Shown here: positions 56,900 to 64,000 of the stretch, piece by piece
Numbering within the stretch: position 1 is the stretch's first letter
Layout of the letters: the number at the start of each line of letters is the position of its first letter
NCBI GenBank assembly: GCA_004153385.1
Contig: SDAL01000001.1
Coordinates: 682,001-746,000 of the forward strand
DNA length: 64,000 nt
DNA from: Paracoccaceae bacterium
Lineage (GTDB): Bacteria; Pseudomonadota; Alphaproteobacteria; Rhodobacterales; Rhodobacteraceae
Reading direction: 5' to 3'
The notes under the pieces: generated by a model
The model's database searches: none
Seen by the model: only the letters and a program-made list of their open reading frames with translations
Told to the model about the DNA's origin: nothing
Program-made: the position numbers and the translations under genes

Positions 56900-57676
56900 A
56901 TGATCAGGGTTGAAAACCTGCATAAGCATTTTGGCGGGTTTCACGCGGTTGACGGCGCATCATTGGACATTGCGGACGGCTCTATTACAGGGCTAATCGG
57001 GCCCAACGGCGCTGGCAAATCGACGCTGTTTAACGTGATCGCTGGTGTCCATCCGGCCACCAGCGGGCGTGTCCTGATGGACGGCGAAGACATCACAGGG
57101 CTTGCGCCGCATGTCCTGTTTCACAAGGGGTTACTTCGCACCTTTCAGATCGCACACGAATTTCCGACGCTTACTGTACGCGAAAATCTGATGATGGTGC
57201 CGGCACGCCAAGCGGGCGAAGGGCTTGGCGCGGCGCTTTTTCAGCGCGGCCGGATTGCGAAAGAAGAAGCGGCTCTCCTTAAAAAAGCCGATGAAGTCCT
57301 TGATTTTCTGACCGTTTCGCATCTTAAGGATGAGAAAGCGGGCAATCTTTCGGGTGGGCAGAAAAAGCTTCTGGAACTGGGCCGGACGATGATGGTCGAT
57401 GCCAAAGTCGTGTTTCTGGACGAGGTTGGCGCCGGTGTGAATCGCACGCTTTTGAATACGATCGGGGATGCGATTGTTCGGCTAAACCGCGAACGGGGCT
57501 ATACATTTTGTGTGATCGAGCATGACATGGATTTCATCGGGCGCCTGTGCGATCCGGTGATTGTGATGGCGCAGGGCAAGGTTCTGGCCGAAGGCCCGCC
57601 CGATACAATCATGCAAAACGACGCCGTGATCGAAGCCTATCTTGGCACAGGCTTAAAAAACAAGGCAATCGCATGA
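56900..57676 (+). CDS. livG: ABC transporter ATP-binding protein LivG-type
   Basis: A 258-residue ATPase: N-terminal [20 protein letters not shown], Walker [10 protein letters not shown], signature [15 protein letters not shown], Walker [14 protein letters not shown] and switch His in [11 protein letters not shown]. The typical LivG C-terminal extension ([20 protein letters not shown]) is present. I chose the ATG at 56900, since earlier frame overlaps the binding-protein gene. Its stop overlaps livF by 4 nt (ATGA). Confidence 0.92.
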   Translation: MIRVENLHKHFGGFHAVDGASLDIADGSITGLIGPNGAGKSTLFNVIAGVHPATSGRVLMDGEDITGLAPHVLFHKGLLRTFQIAHEFPTLTVRENLMMVPARQAGEGLGAALFQRGRIAKEEAALLKKADEVLDFLTVSHLKDEKAGNLSGGQKKLLELGRTMMVDAKVVFLDEVGAGVNRTLLNTIGDAIVRLNRERGYTFCVIEHDMDFIGRLCDPVIVMAQGKVLAEGPPDTIMQNDAVIEAYLGTGLKNKAIA

Positions 57677-58377
57677 GCTTCCTAACTGCATCCGCTATGA
57701 CCGGCGGCTATGGCAAGGCAGATATTCTGCATTCATGTAACCTGAGCGTCGAGAAAGGCCAGATCGCGGTCATCGTCGGCCCGAACGGTGCCGGGAAATC
57801 CACCGCGATGAAAGCCGTGTTCGGGATGTTGCCACTGCGCGATGGCAAGATCACTCTGGATGGCACTGATATCACAGCCCTTTCACCGCAACAGCGTGTA
57901 TCGAAGGGCATGGGGTTCGTGCCGCAGGTCAACAATGTCTTCCCCACGATGACGGTCGAGGAAAATCTCGAGATGGGGGCATACATCCGTCACGACGATT
58001 TCAGCGATACGCTTGAGATGGTTTATGCCCTATTTCCGATTTTGCGCGACAAGCGCCGCCAACATGCGGGTGAATTGTCGGGCGGCCAACGTCAACAGGT
58101 GGCAGTAGGCCGCGCCTTGATGACCCAGCCGAAGCTGCTGATGCTTGATGAACCGACAGCCGGTGTAAGCCCCATCGTTATGGATGAGCTGTTCGACCGC
58201 ATTATCGAGGTGGCGCGCACTGGCATCTCTATCCTGATGGTCGAACAGAATGCCAGACAAGCCCTTGATATCGCGGATATCGGCTATGTTCTGGTTCAGG
58301 GGCGGAATGCCTACACCGATACAGGCGCGGCGCTTTTGGCGGATGCCGAGGTGCGCCGAACATTTCTGGGGGGCTGA
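57673..58377 (+). CDS. livF: ABC transporter ATP-binding protein LivF-type
   Basis: A 234-residue ATPase: [20 protein letters not shown], Walker [10 protein letters not shown], signature LSGGQRQQVAVGRALM, Walker B LLMLDEPTAGVSP, and switch VEQNARQALDI. It is the second ATPase of the importer. The 4-nt overlap with livG and the 2-nt gap to the following small gene show one operon. Confidence 0.92.
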   Translation: MSFLTASAMTGGYGKADILHSCNLSVEKGQIAVIVGPNGAGKSTAMKAVFGMLPLRDGKITLDGTDITALSPQQRVSKGMGFVPQVNNVFPTMTVEENLEMGAYIRHDDFSDTLEMVYALFPILRDKRRQHAGELSGGQRQQVAVGRALMTQPKLLMLDEPTAGVSPIVMDELFDRIIEVARTGISILMVEQNARQALDIADIGYVLVQGRNAYTDTGAALLADAEVRRTFLGG

Positions 58378-58379
58378 TC

Positions 58380-58724
58380 ATGAAATCCGTCATAGGACCG
58401 ACCCTGCTGTGCCTGATTGCGGTACCCGCACACGCCGAAGGACAGACAGATACGCTACTCGATTGCCGGTTCGGCCACGAGCACGTGACCATCACGCAAG
58501 ACGGTGAAGGCGGATATCGATGGCGCGGCAAAACTCTTGAGGCCGCAGCCGCTCTTGACGTGACAGCCGCGCAGTCGATCATTGTCGCCCGCTCAGACGA
58601 GTATTCGGGCGAGATAACCCTGCCGCCGGTCGACCACATCGCACAGGGCACACCGGCCCGATTGAAACAAACGCGCAAGGGCACGCAGACAGTGACCCAA
58701 GGCACATGCGGGGAACCATTGTAA
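58380..58724 (+). CDS. Small exported protein embedded in the liv operon, unknown
   Basis: A 114-residue protein with a signal peptide (MKSVIGPTLLCLIAVPAHA, cut likely before EG at residue 20). The mature part is about 95 residues, mostly beta-strand-like, with two cysteines (Cys29 in LLDCRFG and Cys110 in QGTCGEPL) that could pair in the periplasm. I recognise no family. It starts 2 nt after livF and its stop shares a base with the livH start (TAATG), so it is made together with the transporter and may help ligand capture. Confidence 0.75.
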   Translation: MKSVIGPTLLCLIAVPAHAEGQTDTLLDCRFGHEHVTITQDGEGGYRWRGKTLEAAAALDVTAAQSIIVARSDEYSGEITLPPVDHIAQGTPARLKQTRKGTQTVTQGTCGEPL

Positions 58725-59776
58725 TGGATGCAATCAACGCACTGGTCGCGCTGACCAATTACGTGATCATCCCGGCCACCTCTTACGGGGCGCAGCTTGC
58801 GCTCGGGGCGCTTGGGGTCACGCTTGTCTATGCAATTTTACGGTTCTCGAATTTCGCCCATGGCGACACTATGGCTTTTGGCACGGCGATTACCATTTTG
58901 ATGACTTGGATCATCCAGCAGGCAGGACTTTCGCTGGGGCCGCTTCCAACCGCCCTTCTGGCACTGCCAATCGGCATTGTCCTGACTGCAGGATTTGCCC
59001 TTCTGACCGACCGGATCGTCTATCGCCATTACCGCAAAATCCGGGCCTCGCCTGTGGTTATGGTCATGGTGTCGGTCGGGGTCATGTTTGTAATGAACGC
59101 GCTGACGCGGATTGTGATCTCGGTCTTTTCAGTTCCAATCCTAGGCGCGCGCGAGGCGGTGAGCGGCGTGGACGAGATCCAGTTTGCGGATGGCGCGCGT
59201 TTTTTGATATCGGCACGCGATTTTCGCGATTGGACCGGTCTGGCAGAGCCTTTGGCCCTGCGCGCCACATCCGTAATCACCGTTGTCACCACAGTCATCG
59301 TCGTGGTCGCGCTGTTTTGGTTTTTGAACAGGACACGGGCCGGAAAATCCATGCGCGCCTTTTCCGACAACGAGGATCTGGCACTATTGTCGGGCATCAA
59401 TCCCGCCCGCGTTGTGGCAATCACATGGATAATCGCCGCCGCTTTGGCAACGATTGCCGGCACACTTTACGGATTGGATAAATCGTTCAAAGCATTCAAC
59501 TATTTCCAACTTCTACTGCCAATTTTCGCTGCCGCGATTGTGGGTGGCATTGGCAATCCGGTCGGCGCGGTTGTGGGCGGGTTTATCATCGCCTTTTCCG
59601 AGGTCGGCATCACCTACGCGTGGAAAAAGGTCATGGGCTATATCCTGCCCGCGTGGGAGCCATCGGGCCTCGTGCAGCTGCTCTCCACCGATTATAAATT
59701 CGCAGTCAGCTTCACAATTCTGATCATCGTTCTGATCTTCCGGCCCACAGGCCTTTTCAAGGGAAAAACGATATGA
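58724..59776 (+). CDS. livH: ABC transporter permease LivH-type
   Basis: A 350-residue permease with about eight to nine helices. The family pattern is clear: QLALGALGVTLVYAILRFSN, FAHGDTMAFG and the coupling loop NRTRAGKSMRAFSDNEDLAL. It forms half of the membrane channel. I chose the ATG of MDAINALVALTNY at 58724, which shares its base with the stop of the small gene; a frame seven codons longer exists. The end overlaps livM by 4 nt. Confidence 0.93.
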   Translation: MDAINALVALTNYVIIPATSYGAQLALGALGVTLVYAILRFSNFAHGDTMAFGTAITILMTWIIQQAGLSLGPLPTALLALPIGIVLTAGFALLTDRIVYRHYRKIRASPVVMVMVSVGVMFVMNALTRIVISVFSVPILGAREAVSGVDEIQFADGARFLISARDFRDWTGLAEPLALRATSVITVVTTVIVVVALFWFLNRTRAGKSMRAFSDNEDLALLSGINPARVVAITWIIAAALATIAGTLYGLDKSFKAFNYFQLLLPIFAAAIVGGIGNPVGAVVGGFIIAFSEVGITYAWKKVMGYILPAWEPSGLVQLLSTDYKFAVSFTILIIVLIFRPTGLFKGKTI

Positions 59777-61104
59777 GCGCGCATCAACCACAACCTGCCA
59801 CCGGCGGGGCACTTCGCGCACCTTTGTTGTTCGCAGCCCTCATCGTTTTGTTCATTTTCGAAGGCTTCAGTTCGGGCTGGAACTCCGCGTTGGGACTTTT
59901 GAACATGGGTCTCATCAGCGCCATCATGGCGCTGGGGCTTAACCTTCAATGGGGATATGCGGGGCTCTTCAATGCAGGCACGATGGGGTTTATCGCCCTT
60001 GGTGGTCTGGCGCCGGTGCTGGTTTCAATGCCAGCCACGCCGGGGGCGATGCAGGCCGGGGGCTGGAGGATTATGGGCGCGCTGGCGTTGGCCGCAGTAG
60101 CCCTTTTCATAGCAATCTGGCTTTATCAGCGTTTGCGCAAAGGCATACGTGGCGCAGCACTTCTGGCATGGCTGGTTGCAGCATTCTTCCTGTTTCGCTG
60201 GGTGTTCGATCCGGGCGTCGCCGCGGTTGAGGCGATCAATCCGTCCGCCCAAGGGTATTTAGGCGGGTTGGGTTTGCCGATCCTGCTGTCCTGGCCGGTG
60301 GGCGCGTTATTTGCCGCGGCTGCGGCGTGGGCCATCGGCAAAATTGCCCTTGGCCTGCGATCGGATTATCTGGCGATTGCAACATTGGGCATTGCCGAAA
60401 TTATTGTGGCAGTTCTTAAAAACGAAAACTGGCTGGACCGCGGTGTAATGAACGTAAACGGTCTTCCACGACCGTTTTTCATCCCGCGAGAGATCGACCT
60501 TCAAGCCGATGCCGCATTCATTGACGTGAGCACGAAATTAGGAATTGATCCCGTGACAGCGTCAACGGTTCTGGTGAAGCTTTTGTATCTGGGCCTGTTT
60601 GTCGTGGTGATCGCCGCGCTGTTGTGGGCCACGGAGCGTGCGCTTCATTCGCCATGGGGGCGCATGATGCGCGCCATTCGTGAAAACGAGATAGCCGCCT
60701 CTGCCATGGGTAAAAATGTAACGCGCAGACATCTGCAGATCTTCATTCTGGGCTCTGCAATTTGCGGTTTGGCAGGCGCGATGCTGATCACACTGGACGG
60801 CCAGATGACACCTTCCAGCTATAACCCCTTGCGCTACACATTCGTAATCATGGTTATGGTCATTGCGGGCGGCTCGGGCAACAACTGGGGTGCGGTCTTG
60901 GGTGGTGTGCTGATCTGGTATCTTTGGATCAAGGCGGAAAGCTGGGGCCCGGGTCTGATGCAATTGGCGACGGCTGGGCTGGATAACGGCGTATTGCGGG
61001 CGCATATCCTCGAATCCGCAGCACAGATGCGGTACTTGGCGATGGGTGTCATTTTGCTGTTGGTGCTACGATTTGCGCCCCGTGGATTGCTTCCAGAACG
61101 CTAA
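59773..61104 (+). CDS. livM: ABC transporter permease LivM-type
   Basis: A 443-residue permease, longer than usual by an N-terminal segment and a loop between helices (SMPATPGAMQAGGWRIMGAL through FRWVFDPGVAAVEAI). Conserved parts are MGLISAIMALGLNLQWGYAG, DYLAIATLGIAEIIVAVLKN and SPWGRMMRAIRENEIAASAM. It pairs with LivH. The ATGA overlap with livH and the terminator at 61129 mark the end of the operon. Confidence 0.93.
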   Translation: MSAHQPQPATGGALRAPLLFAALIVLFIFEGFSSGWNSALGLLNMGLISAIMALGLNLQWGYAGLFNAGTMGFIALGGLAPVLVSMPATPGAMQAGGWRIMGALALAAVALFIAIWLYQRLRKGIRGAALLAWLVAAFFLFRWVFDPGVAAVEAINPSAQGYLGGLGLPILLSWPVGALFAAAAAWAIGKIALGLRSDYLAIATLGIAEIIVAVLKNENWLDRGVMNVNGLPRPFFIPREIDLQADAAFIDVSTKLGIDPVTASTVLVKLLYLGLFVVVIAALLWATERALHSPWGRMMRAIRENEIAASAMGKNVTRRHLQIFILGSAICGLAGAMLITLDGQMTPSSYNPLRYTFVIMVMVIAGGSGNNWGAVLGGVLIWYLWIKAESWGPGLMQLATAGLDNGVLRAHILESAAQMRYLAMGVILLLVLRFAPRGLLPER

Positions 61105-61128
61105 GGCAGACAGGCCGATATATATTGG

Positions 61129-61158
61129 AAAAGGGCGTGCCAGATCTGCGCCCTTTTC
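61129..61158 (+). terminator. Rho-independent terminator of the liv-type operon
   Basis: Nine-bp stem AAAAGGGCG / CGCCCTTTT with an 11-nt loop; the right arm itself carries the T run. It lies 24 nt beyond the livM stop. Confidence 0.85.
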
Positions 61159-61200
61159 TCGTAATGTGATGGATCAGCATGCCGGGAATACCTTTGGCAT

Positions 61201-61476
61201 TCAATCCTCTATCACTTGATACTCCCGCTCGATATCAACTGTCGCCTCGGCCCAGGCGGAGCCTTTCATGCGGGCTTGATGAGCCTCGAAACTCGGGCGG
61301 TCAAGGAAACTTTCCCGCACCAGCCAGATCATCGGATCGTCGCCGGGGATCACTTCGAAATTCAAACAACCGGGTTCGGCGCGGCTAAGTGAGATATGCG
61401 TTGGCAGATGCACGCGGACCGCGGCGCATTGCGCCTCGCTGGTACATTTCAACTGGCCGAACAGATGAACAGGCAT
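61201..61476 (-). CDS. Antibiotic biosynthesis monooxygenase-domain (ABM) protein
   Basis: A 91-residue protein with the ferredoxin-like ABM fold: SRAEPGCLNFEVIPGDDPMI and WLVRESFLDRPSFEAHQARM (here RPSFEAHQ replaces the common AAFDAHFAS). Family members are cofactor-free monooxygenases for quinols or haem, or have unknown roles. No partner gene is adjacent. It is convergent with the liv operon. Confidence 0.8.
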   Translation of the reverse strand: MPVHLFGQLKCTSEAQCAAVRVHLPTHISLSRAEPGCLNFEVIPGDDPMIWLVRESFLDRPSFEAHQARMKGSAWAEATVDIEREYQVIED

Positions 61477-61561
61477 AACGCCGCACTCCTTTGCAAACCA
61501 AATTCCCGCGGATAATCGCGATCAAAGACCGGACACGCAAGGCATGTTACAAACCGCATGA

Positions 61562-61595
61562 AAACACCCCCGCCAATCGAACAGCGGGGGTGTTT
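61562..61595 (-). terminator. Terminator after guaA
   Basis: Twelve-bp perfect stem AAACACCCCCGC / GCGGGGGTGTTT with a 10-nt loop. On the minus strand it ends in TGTTTT, 62 nt beyond the guaA stop. Confidence 0.75.
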
Positions 61596-61657
61596 CAATA
61601 CCGGAAAGCGGCACGGCAGAAATCAGTGCGTGACAGGCACCTAAGCGCCCGAACGCA

Positions 61658-63220
61658 TTATTCCCACTCGATCGTCCCTGGCGGTTTGGAGGTGATATCA
61701 TAGGTCACACGGTTGATGCCCTTGACCTCGTTGATGATCCGCGTTGCGGTTTCGCCCAAGAAATCGTGGCTGAAGGGATAGTAATCCGCCGTCATCCCGT
61801 CAACGCTGGTCACTGCACGCAGCGCGCAGGCGAAATCATATGTGCGACCGTCGCCCATAACCCCCACGGTGCGCACCGGCAAAATTGCGACGAACGCCTG
61901 CCAGATCTCATCATAAAGCCCGTGCTTGCGGATCTGATCGATATAGACCGCATCCGCTTTACGCAAAATATCCAGCTTTTCGGGTGTAATCTCGCCAGGG
62001 CAACGAATAGCAAGCCCCGGCCCCGGGAACGGATGGCGCCCGATAAAGCTTGCAGGCAGGCCCAGCTCGCGGCCAAGCACGCGCACTTCGTCCTTGAACA
62101 ACTCACGCAGTGGCTCGACCAGCTTCAGTCCCATTTTTTCTGGCAAACCGCCCACATTATGGTGTGATTTGATCGTGACCGACGGACCACCAGAGAACGA
62201 AACGCTTTCAATCACATCGGGGTAAAGCGTGCCTTGGGCCAGAAACTCCGCCCCGTCGATATCATTCGCGTATTTCTGGAAGACGTCAATGAACAGCTTG
62301 CCAATGGTTTTACGCTTCACTTCCGGATCCGACACACCATCAAGCGCGCCGATAAACAGATCGCTTTCATCAGCCGCGATCAGCTTGATGTTATAGTTGT
62401 CGCGGAACATGGCCTTGACCTCATCGGCCTCGCCCTGACGCAAAAGCCCGTGATCCACAAACACACACGTCAGCTGGTCGCCGATCGCTTCATGCAGCAA
62501 GATCGCGGTCACCGAACTGTCGACGCCGCCCGACAGGCCACAAATGACCTGTTTGTCGCCCACCTGCTCGCGGATGGTGCGAATGGCTTCCTCGCGGTAG
62601 GCCGCCATTGTCCAGTCACCCGTAAACCCTGCCTTGCGCACAAAGTTTTCAAGCAAAGCCTTGCCGTTGGGCGTGTGATGGACTTCCGGATGGAACTGCA
62701 CCCCATAGAACTGGCGCTGTTCGTCTGCGATGATCGCAAAAGGCGCATTGGGCGAGGTTCCGATAACCTCGAAGCCCGGGGCAAGCGATGTGACGCGGTC
62801 GCCGTGGCTCATCCATACCTGCTCGCGACCATTGTCCAAAAACAGCCCGGCAAAGATACCGTCCAGTTTGTGATCTTCGGTAGGTGAAACAAACGCGCGG
62901 CCATATTCGGCGTGATGACCGGCCTCGACCGCACCGCCAAGCTGCGTCATCATGACCTGTTGGCCATAACAGATGCCGAAAATCGGCAGCCCCATTTCAA
63001 ACAGAGCTTGCGGCACGCGAGGGCTGCCCTCGCGTGTCACGCTGTCAGGTCCGCCCGACAAGATTACGGCCAAGGGCGCGATCTCGCGGATCACCTCTTC
63101 GGTGACCGACTGATAGGGACGGATTTCGCAAAAAATGCTCAGTTCGCGCAGACGACGCGCGATCAGCTGCGTAACCTGTGAACCGAAATCGATGATAAGA
63201 AGGGTCTGATGCTGTGCCAT
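61658..63220 (-). CDS. guaA: GMP synthase (glutamine-hydrolysing)
   Basis: A 520-residue enzyme that aminates XMP to GMP. The glutaminase domain has the nucleophile Cys84 in [15 protein letters not shown] and a catalytic His/Glu pair in [11 protein letters not shown]; the ATP-pyrophosphatase has the P-loop [15 protein letters not shown]; the C-terminal dimer domain ends [11 protein letters not shown]. The start [15 protein letters not shown] is 36 nt inside the open frame. Length is standard. Confidence 0.97.
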   Translation of the reverse strand: MAQHQTLLIIDFGSQVTQLIARRLRELSIFCEIRPYQSVTEEVIREIAPLAVILSGGPDSVTREGSPRVPQALFEMGLPIFGICYGQQVMMTQLGGAVEAGHHAEYGRAFVSPTEDHKLDGIFAGLFLDNGREQVWMSHGDRVTSLAPGFEVIGTSPNAPFAIIADEQRQFYGVQFHPEVHHTPNGKALLENFVRKAGFTGDWTMAAYREEAIRTIREQVGDKQVICGLSGGVDSSVTAILLHEAIGDQLTCVFVDHGLLRQGEADEVKAMFRDNYNIKLIAADESDLFIGALDGVSDPEVKRKTIGKLFIDVFQKYANDIDGAEFLAQGTLYPDVIESVSFSGGPSVTIKSHHNVGGLPEKMGLKLVEPLRELFKDEVRVLGRELGLPASFIGRHPFPGPGLAIRCPGEITPEKLDILRKADAVYIDQIRKHGLYDEIWQAFVAILPVRTVGVMGDGRTYDFACALRAVTSVDGMTADYYPFSHDFLGETATRIINEVKGINRVTYDITSKPPGTIEWE

Positions 63221-63330
63221 ATTCGAGCGTTTAGGCAAGCCCATGATCAAAGGCAACAGAATTTCGCACCTCTGGGGCCATGTATTGGTGCAAGCAACCG
63301 ATCTGGCGGGGATTTAAGCCAGATCTGCGG

Positions 63331-63368
63331 ATGCCCATTGCGGTTCACCGAAGGCGTGCAATGGGCAT
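63331..63368. other. Hairpin in the aroB-guaA gap
   Basis: Eleven-bp stem ATGCCCATTGC / GCAATGGGCAT (63331-63341 with 63358-63368) lies 37 nt beyond the aroB stop; next to it ATCTGGC (63301) and GCCAGAT (63318) form a second stem. No T run on the minus strand; it may be an unusual terminator or a leader structure for guaA. Confidence 0.45.
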
Positions 63369-63404
63369 TCTTGTGTCAATCCGGCACCTTGGACAGGATC
63401 GGGA

Positions 63405-64000
63405 CTAACGCCCGCTGGCCTCTGTCAGCAACTGGTGCAGCACATCACGCGGCACATCGGCCGTCACGAACGCGTCGCCGATCCCGCGCGCAAGGATGAA
63501 CTGCAACTTTCCGTCCAGCACTTTCTTGTCTTGGCCCATCAAGGCAATCAGACCGTCGGCATCAGGCAGATCGCCCGCAATATCACCCAAGTCGGTTTTC
63601 ATACCCATCGCATGCAGATGCGCGCGCACACGGCCCGGGGTTTCCTGCGCGCAAAGGCCCAGTTTCTGGCTTAGCTCGAACGCCAGAACGCACCCGATGG
63701 CAACACCCTCGCCGTGCAGCAGCCTGTCGCTGTAGCTTGTCGCCGCCTCAAGCGCGTGTCCGAATGTATGCCCCAGATTTAAAAGCGCGCGCTCGCCCTC
63801 CTCGGTCTCGTCGCGCGCGACGATATCGGCCTTCATCTGGACAGACCGGCGCACCGCCTCAAGGCGCAGATCACGCCCGCCTGCCGCAGCCAGTGGCCCG
63901 TTCTGTTCAAGCCATTCAAAAAATGGCAATGATCCCAAAAGCCCGTATTTCACCACCTCACCGTAACCTGCGCGGAAATCGCGTGCCGTCAACGTGCCAA
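63405..64000 (-). CDS. aroB: 3-dehydroquinate synthase, C-terminal part
   Basis: The last 198 codons of AroB; the beginning lies beyond the window end. The fragment starts at the GTLTARDFRAGYGEVVKYG segment and contains EGERALLNLGHTFGHALEAA (metal His) and HGEGVAIGCVLAFEL (metal His), the standard active-site residues. The enzyme converts DAHP to 3-dehydroquinate with NAD and a metal ion, the step after the DAHP synthase at 52.7 kb. The ending is typical in length. Confidence 0.93.
   Translation of the reverse strand, partial: GTLTARDFRAGYGEVVKYGLLGSLPFFEWLEQNGPLAAAGGRDLRLEAVRRSVQMKADIVARDETEEGERALLNLGHTFGHALEAATSYSDRLLHGEGVAIGCVLAFELSQKLGLCAQETPGRVRAHLHAMGMKTDLGDIAGDLPDADGLIALMGQDKKVLDGKLQFILARGIGDAFVTADVPRDVLHQLLTEASGR

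Noticed and set aside
61562-61595. Perfect 12-bp inverted repeat as a possible mobile-element end
   Set aside because: Position and shape fit a guaA terminator, and there is no transposase or direct repeat nearby.

Overview
The window is a piece of chromosome from an alphaproteobacterium of the family Rhodobacteraceae, most likely the Roseobacter group. The evidence is the gene order dusB-ntrB-ntrC-ntrY-ntrX-trkA-trkH-hfq-hflX, the ccmABCDG (helABCDX-like) block next to secF, a fused ispDF, a metal-cysteine-free HemB, a class II DAHP synthase and 3-hydroxybutyrate dehydrogenase beside a patatin-like protein. Almost everything is dense chromosomal core. I see no rRNA, tRNA, CRISPR array, prophage or intact insertion sequence.

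Layout. 1-3.5 kb: end of secF, an Mth938-domain gene and the cytochrome c maturation genes ccmA, B, C, D and G (ccmE, F and H are not here). 3.5-8.2 kb: housekeeping genes (hpt with a small membrane protein, a COQ10/START protein, pncC-like, pgpA, ispDF) and dusB. 8.2-19.2 kb: nitrogen regulation (ntrBC, ntrYX), potassium uptake (trkAH), and hfq with hflX. 19.3-26.8 kb: penicillin acylase-type hydrolase, an NAD-dependent dehydrogenase, ssb, a lytic transglycosylase, a SYLF lipoprotein, hemB and a membrane protein. 26.8-34.8 kb: mfd, a Bcr/CflA-type exporter, a FrnE-like DsbA protein, a CsbD-like acidic protein and an orphan family 5 solute-binding protein. 35-40 kb: bdhA, patatin-like lipase, a DUF502 membrane protein, and psuK-psuG for pseudouridine breakdown. 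40-42 kb: rpsB-tsf. 42-49.3 kb: a run of metabolic genes (DUF442-type phosphatase, gph-like HAD, rpe, M29 aminopeptidase, pgm, GH13 alpha-glucosidase). 49.4-54.1 kb: phoR with a Pho-box-like site, gamma carbonic anhydrase, gmk, a PAS_5 protein and DAHP synthase. 54.3-61.1 kb: a GlxA-family AraC regulator followed by a branched-chain-type ABC importer operon that contains an extra small secreted protein. 61.2-64 kb: ABM monooxygenase-like protein, guaA and the truncated end of aroB.

The most interesting points are: NtrC and NtrX both lack the sigma-54-contacting GAFTGA loop; the GlxA-linked livKGF-X-HM operon has an unrecognised exported 114-residue protein (X) translationally coupled to the permease gene; two intergenic regions (about 34.93-35.00 kb and 44.39-44.47 kb) look like small-RNA genes with their own promoter-like boxes and terminators; phoR has a Pho-box-like direct repeat upstream; and perfect or near-perfect inverted repeats lie in front of the PAS_5 gene and inside the rpsB-tsf and bdhA-patatin gaps. 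No clearly new multi-gene system is evident; the GlxA-liv operon is the best candidate for an uncharacterised function.
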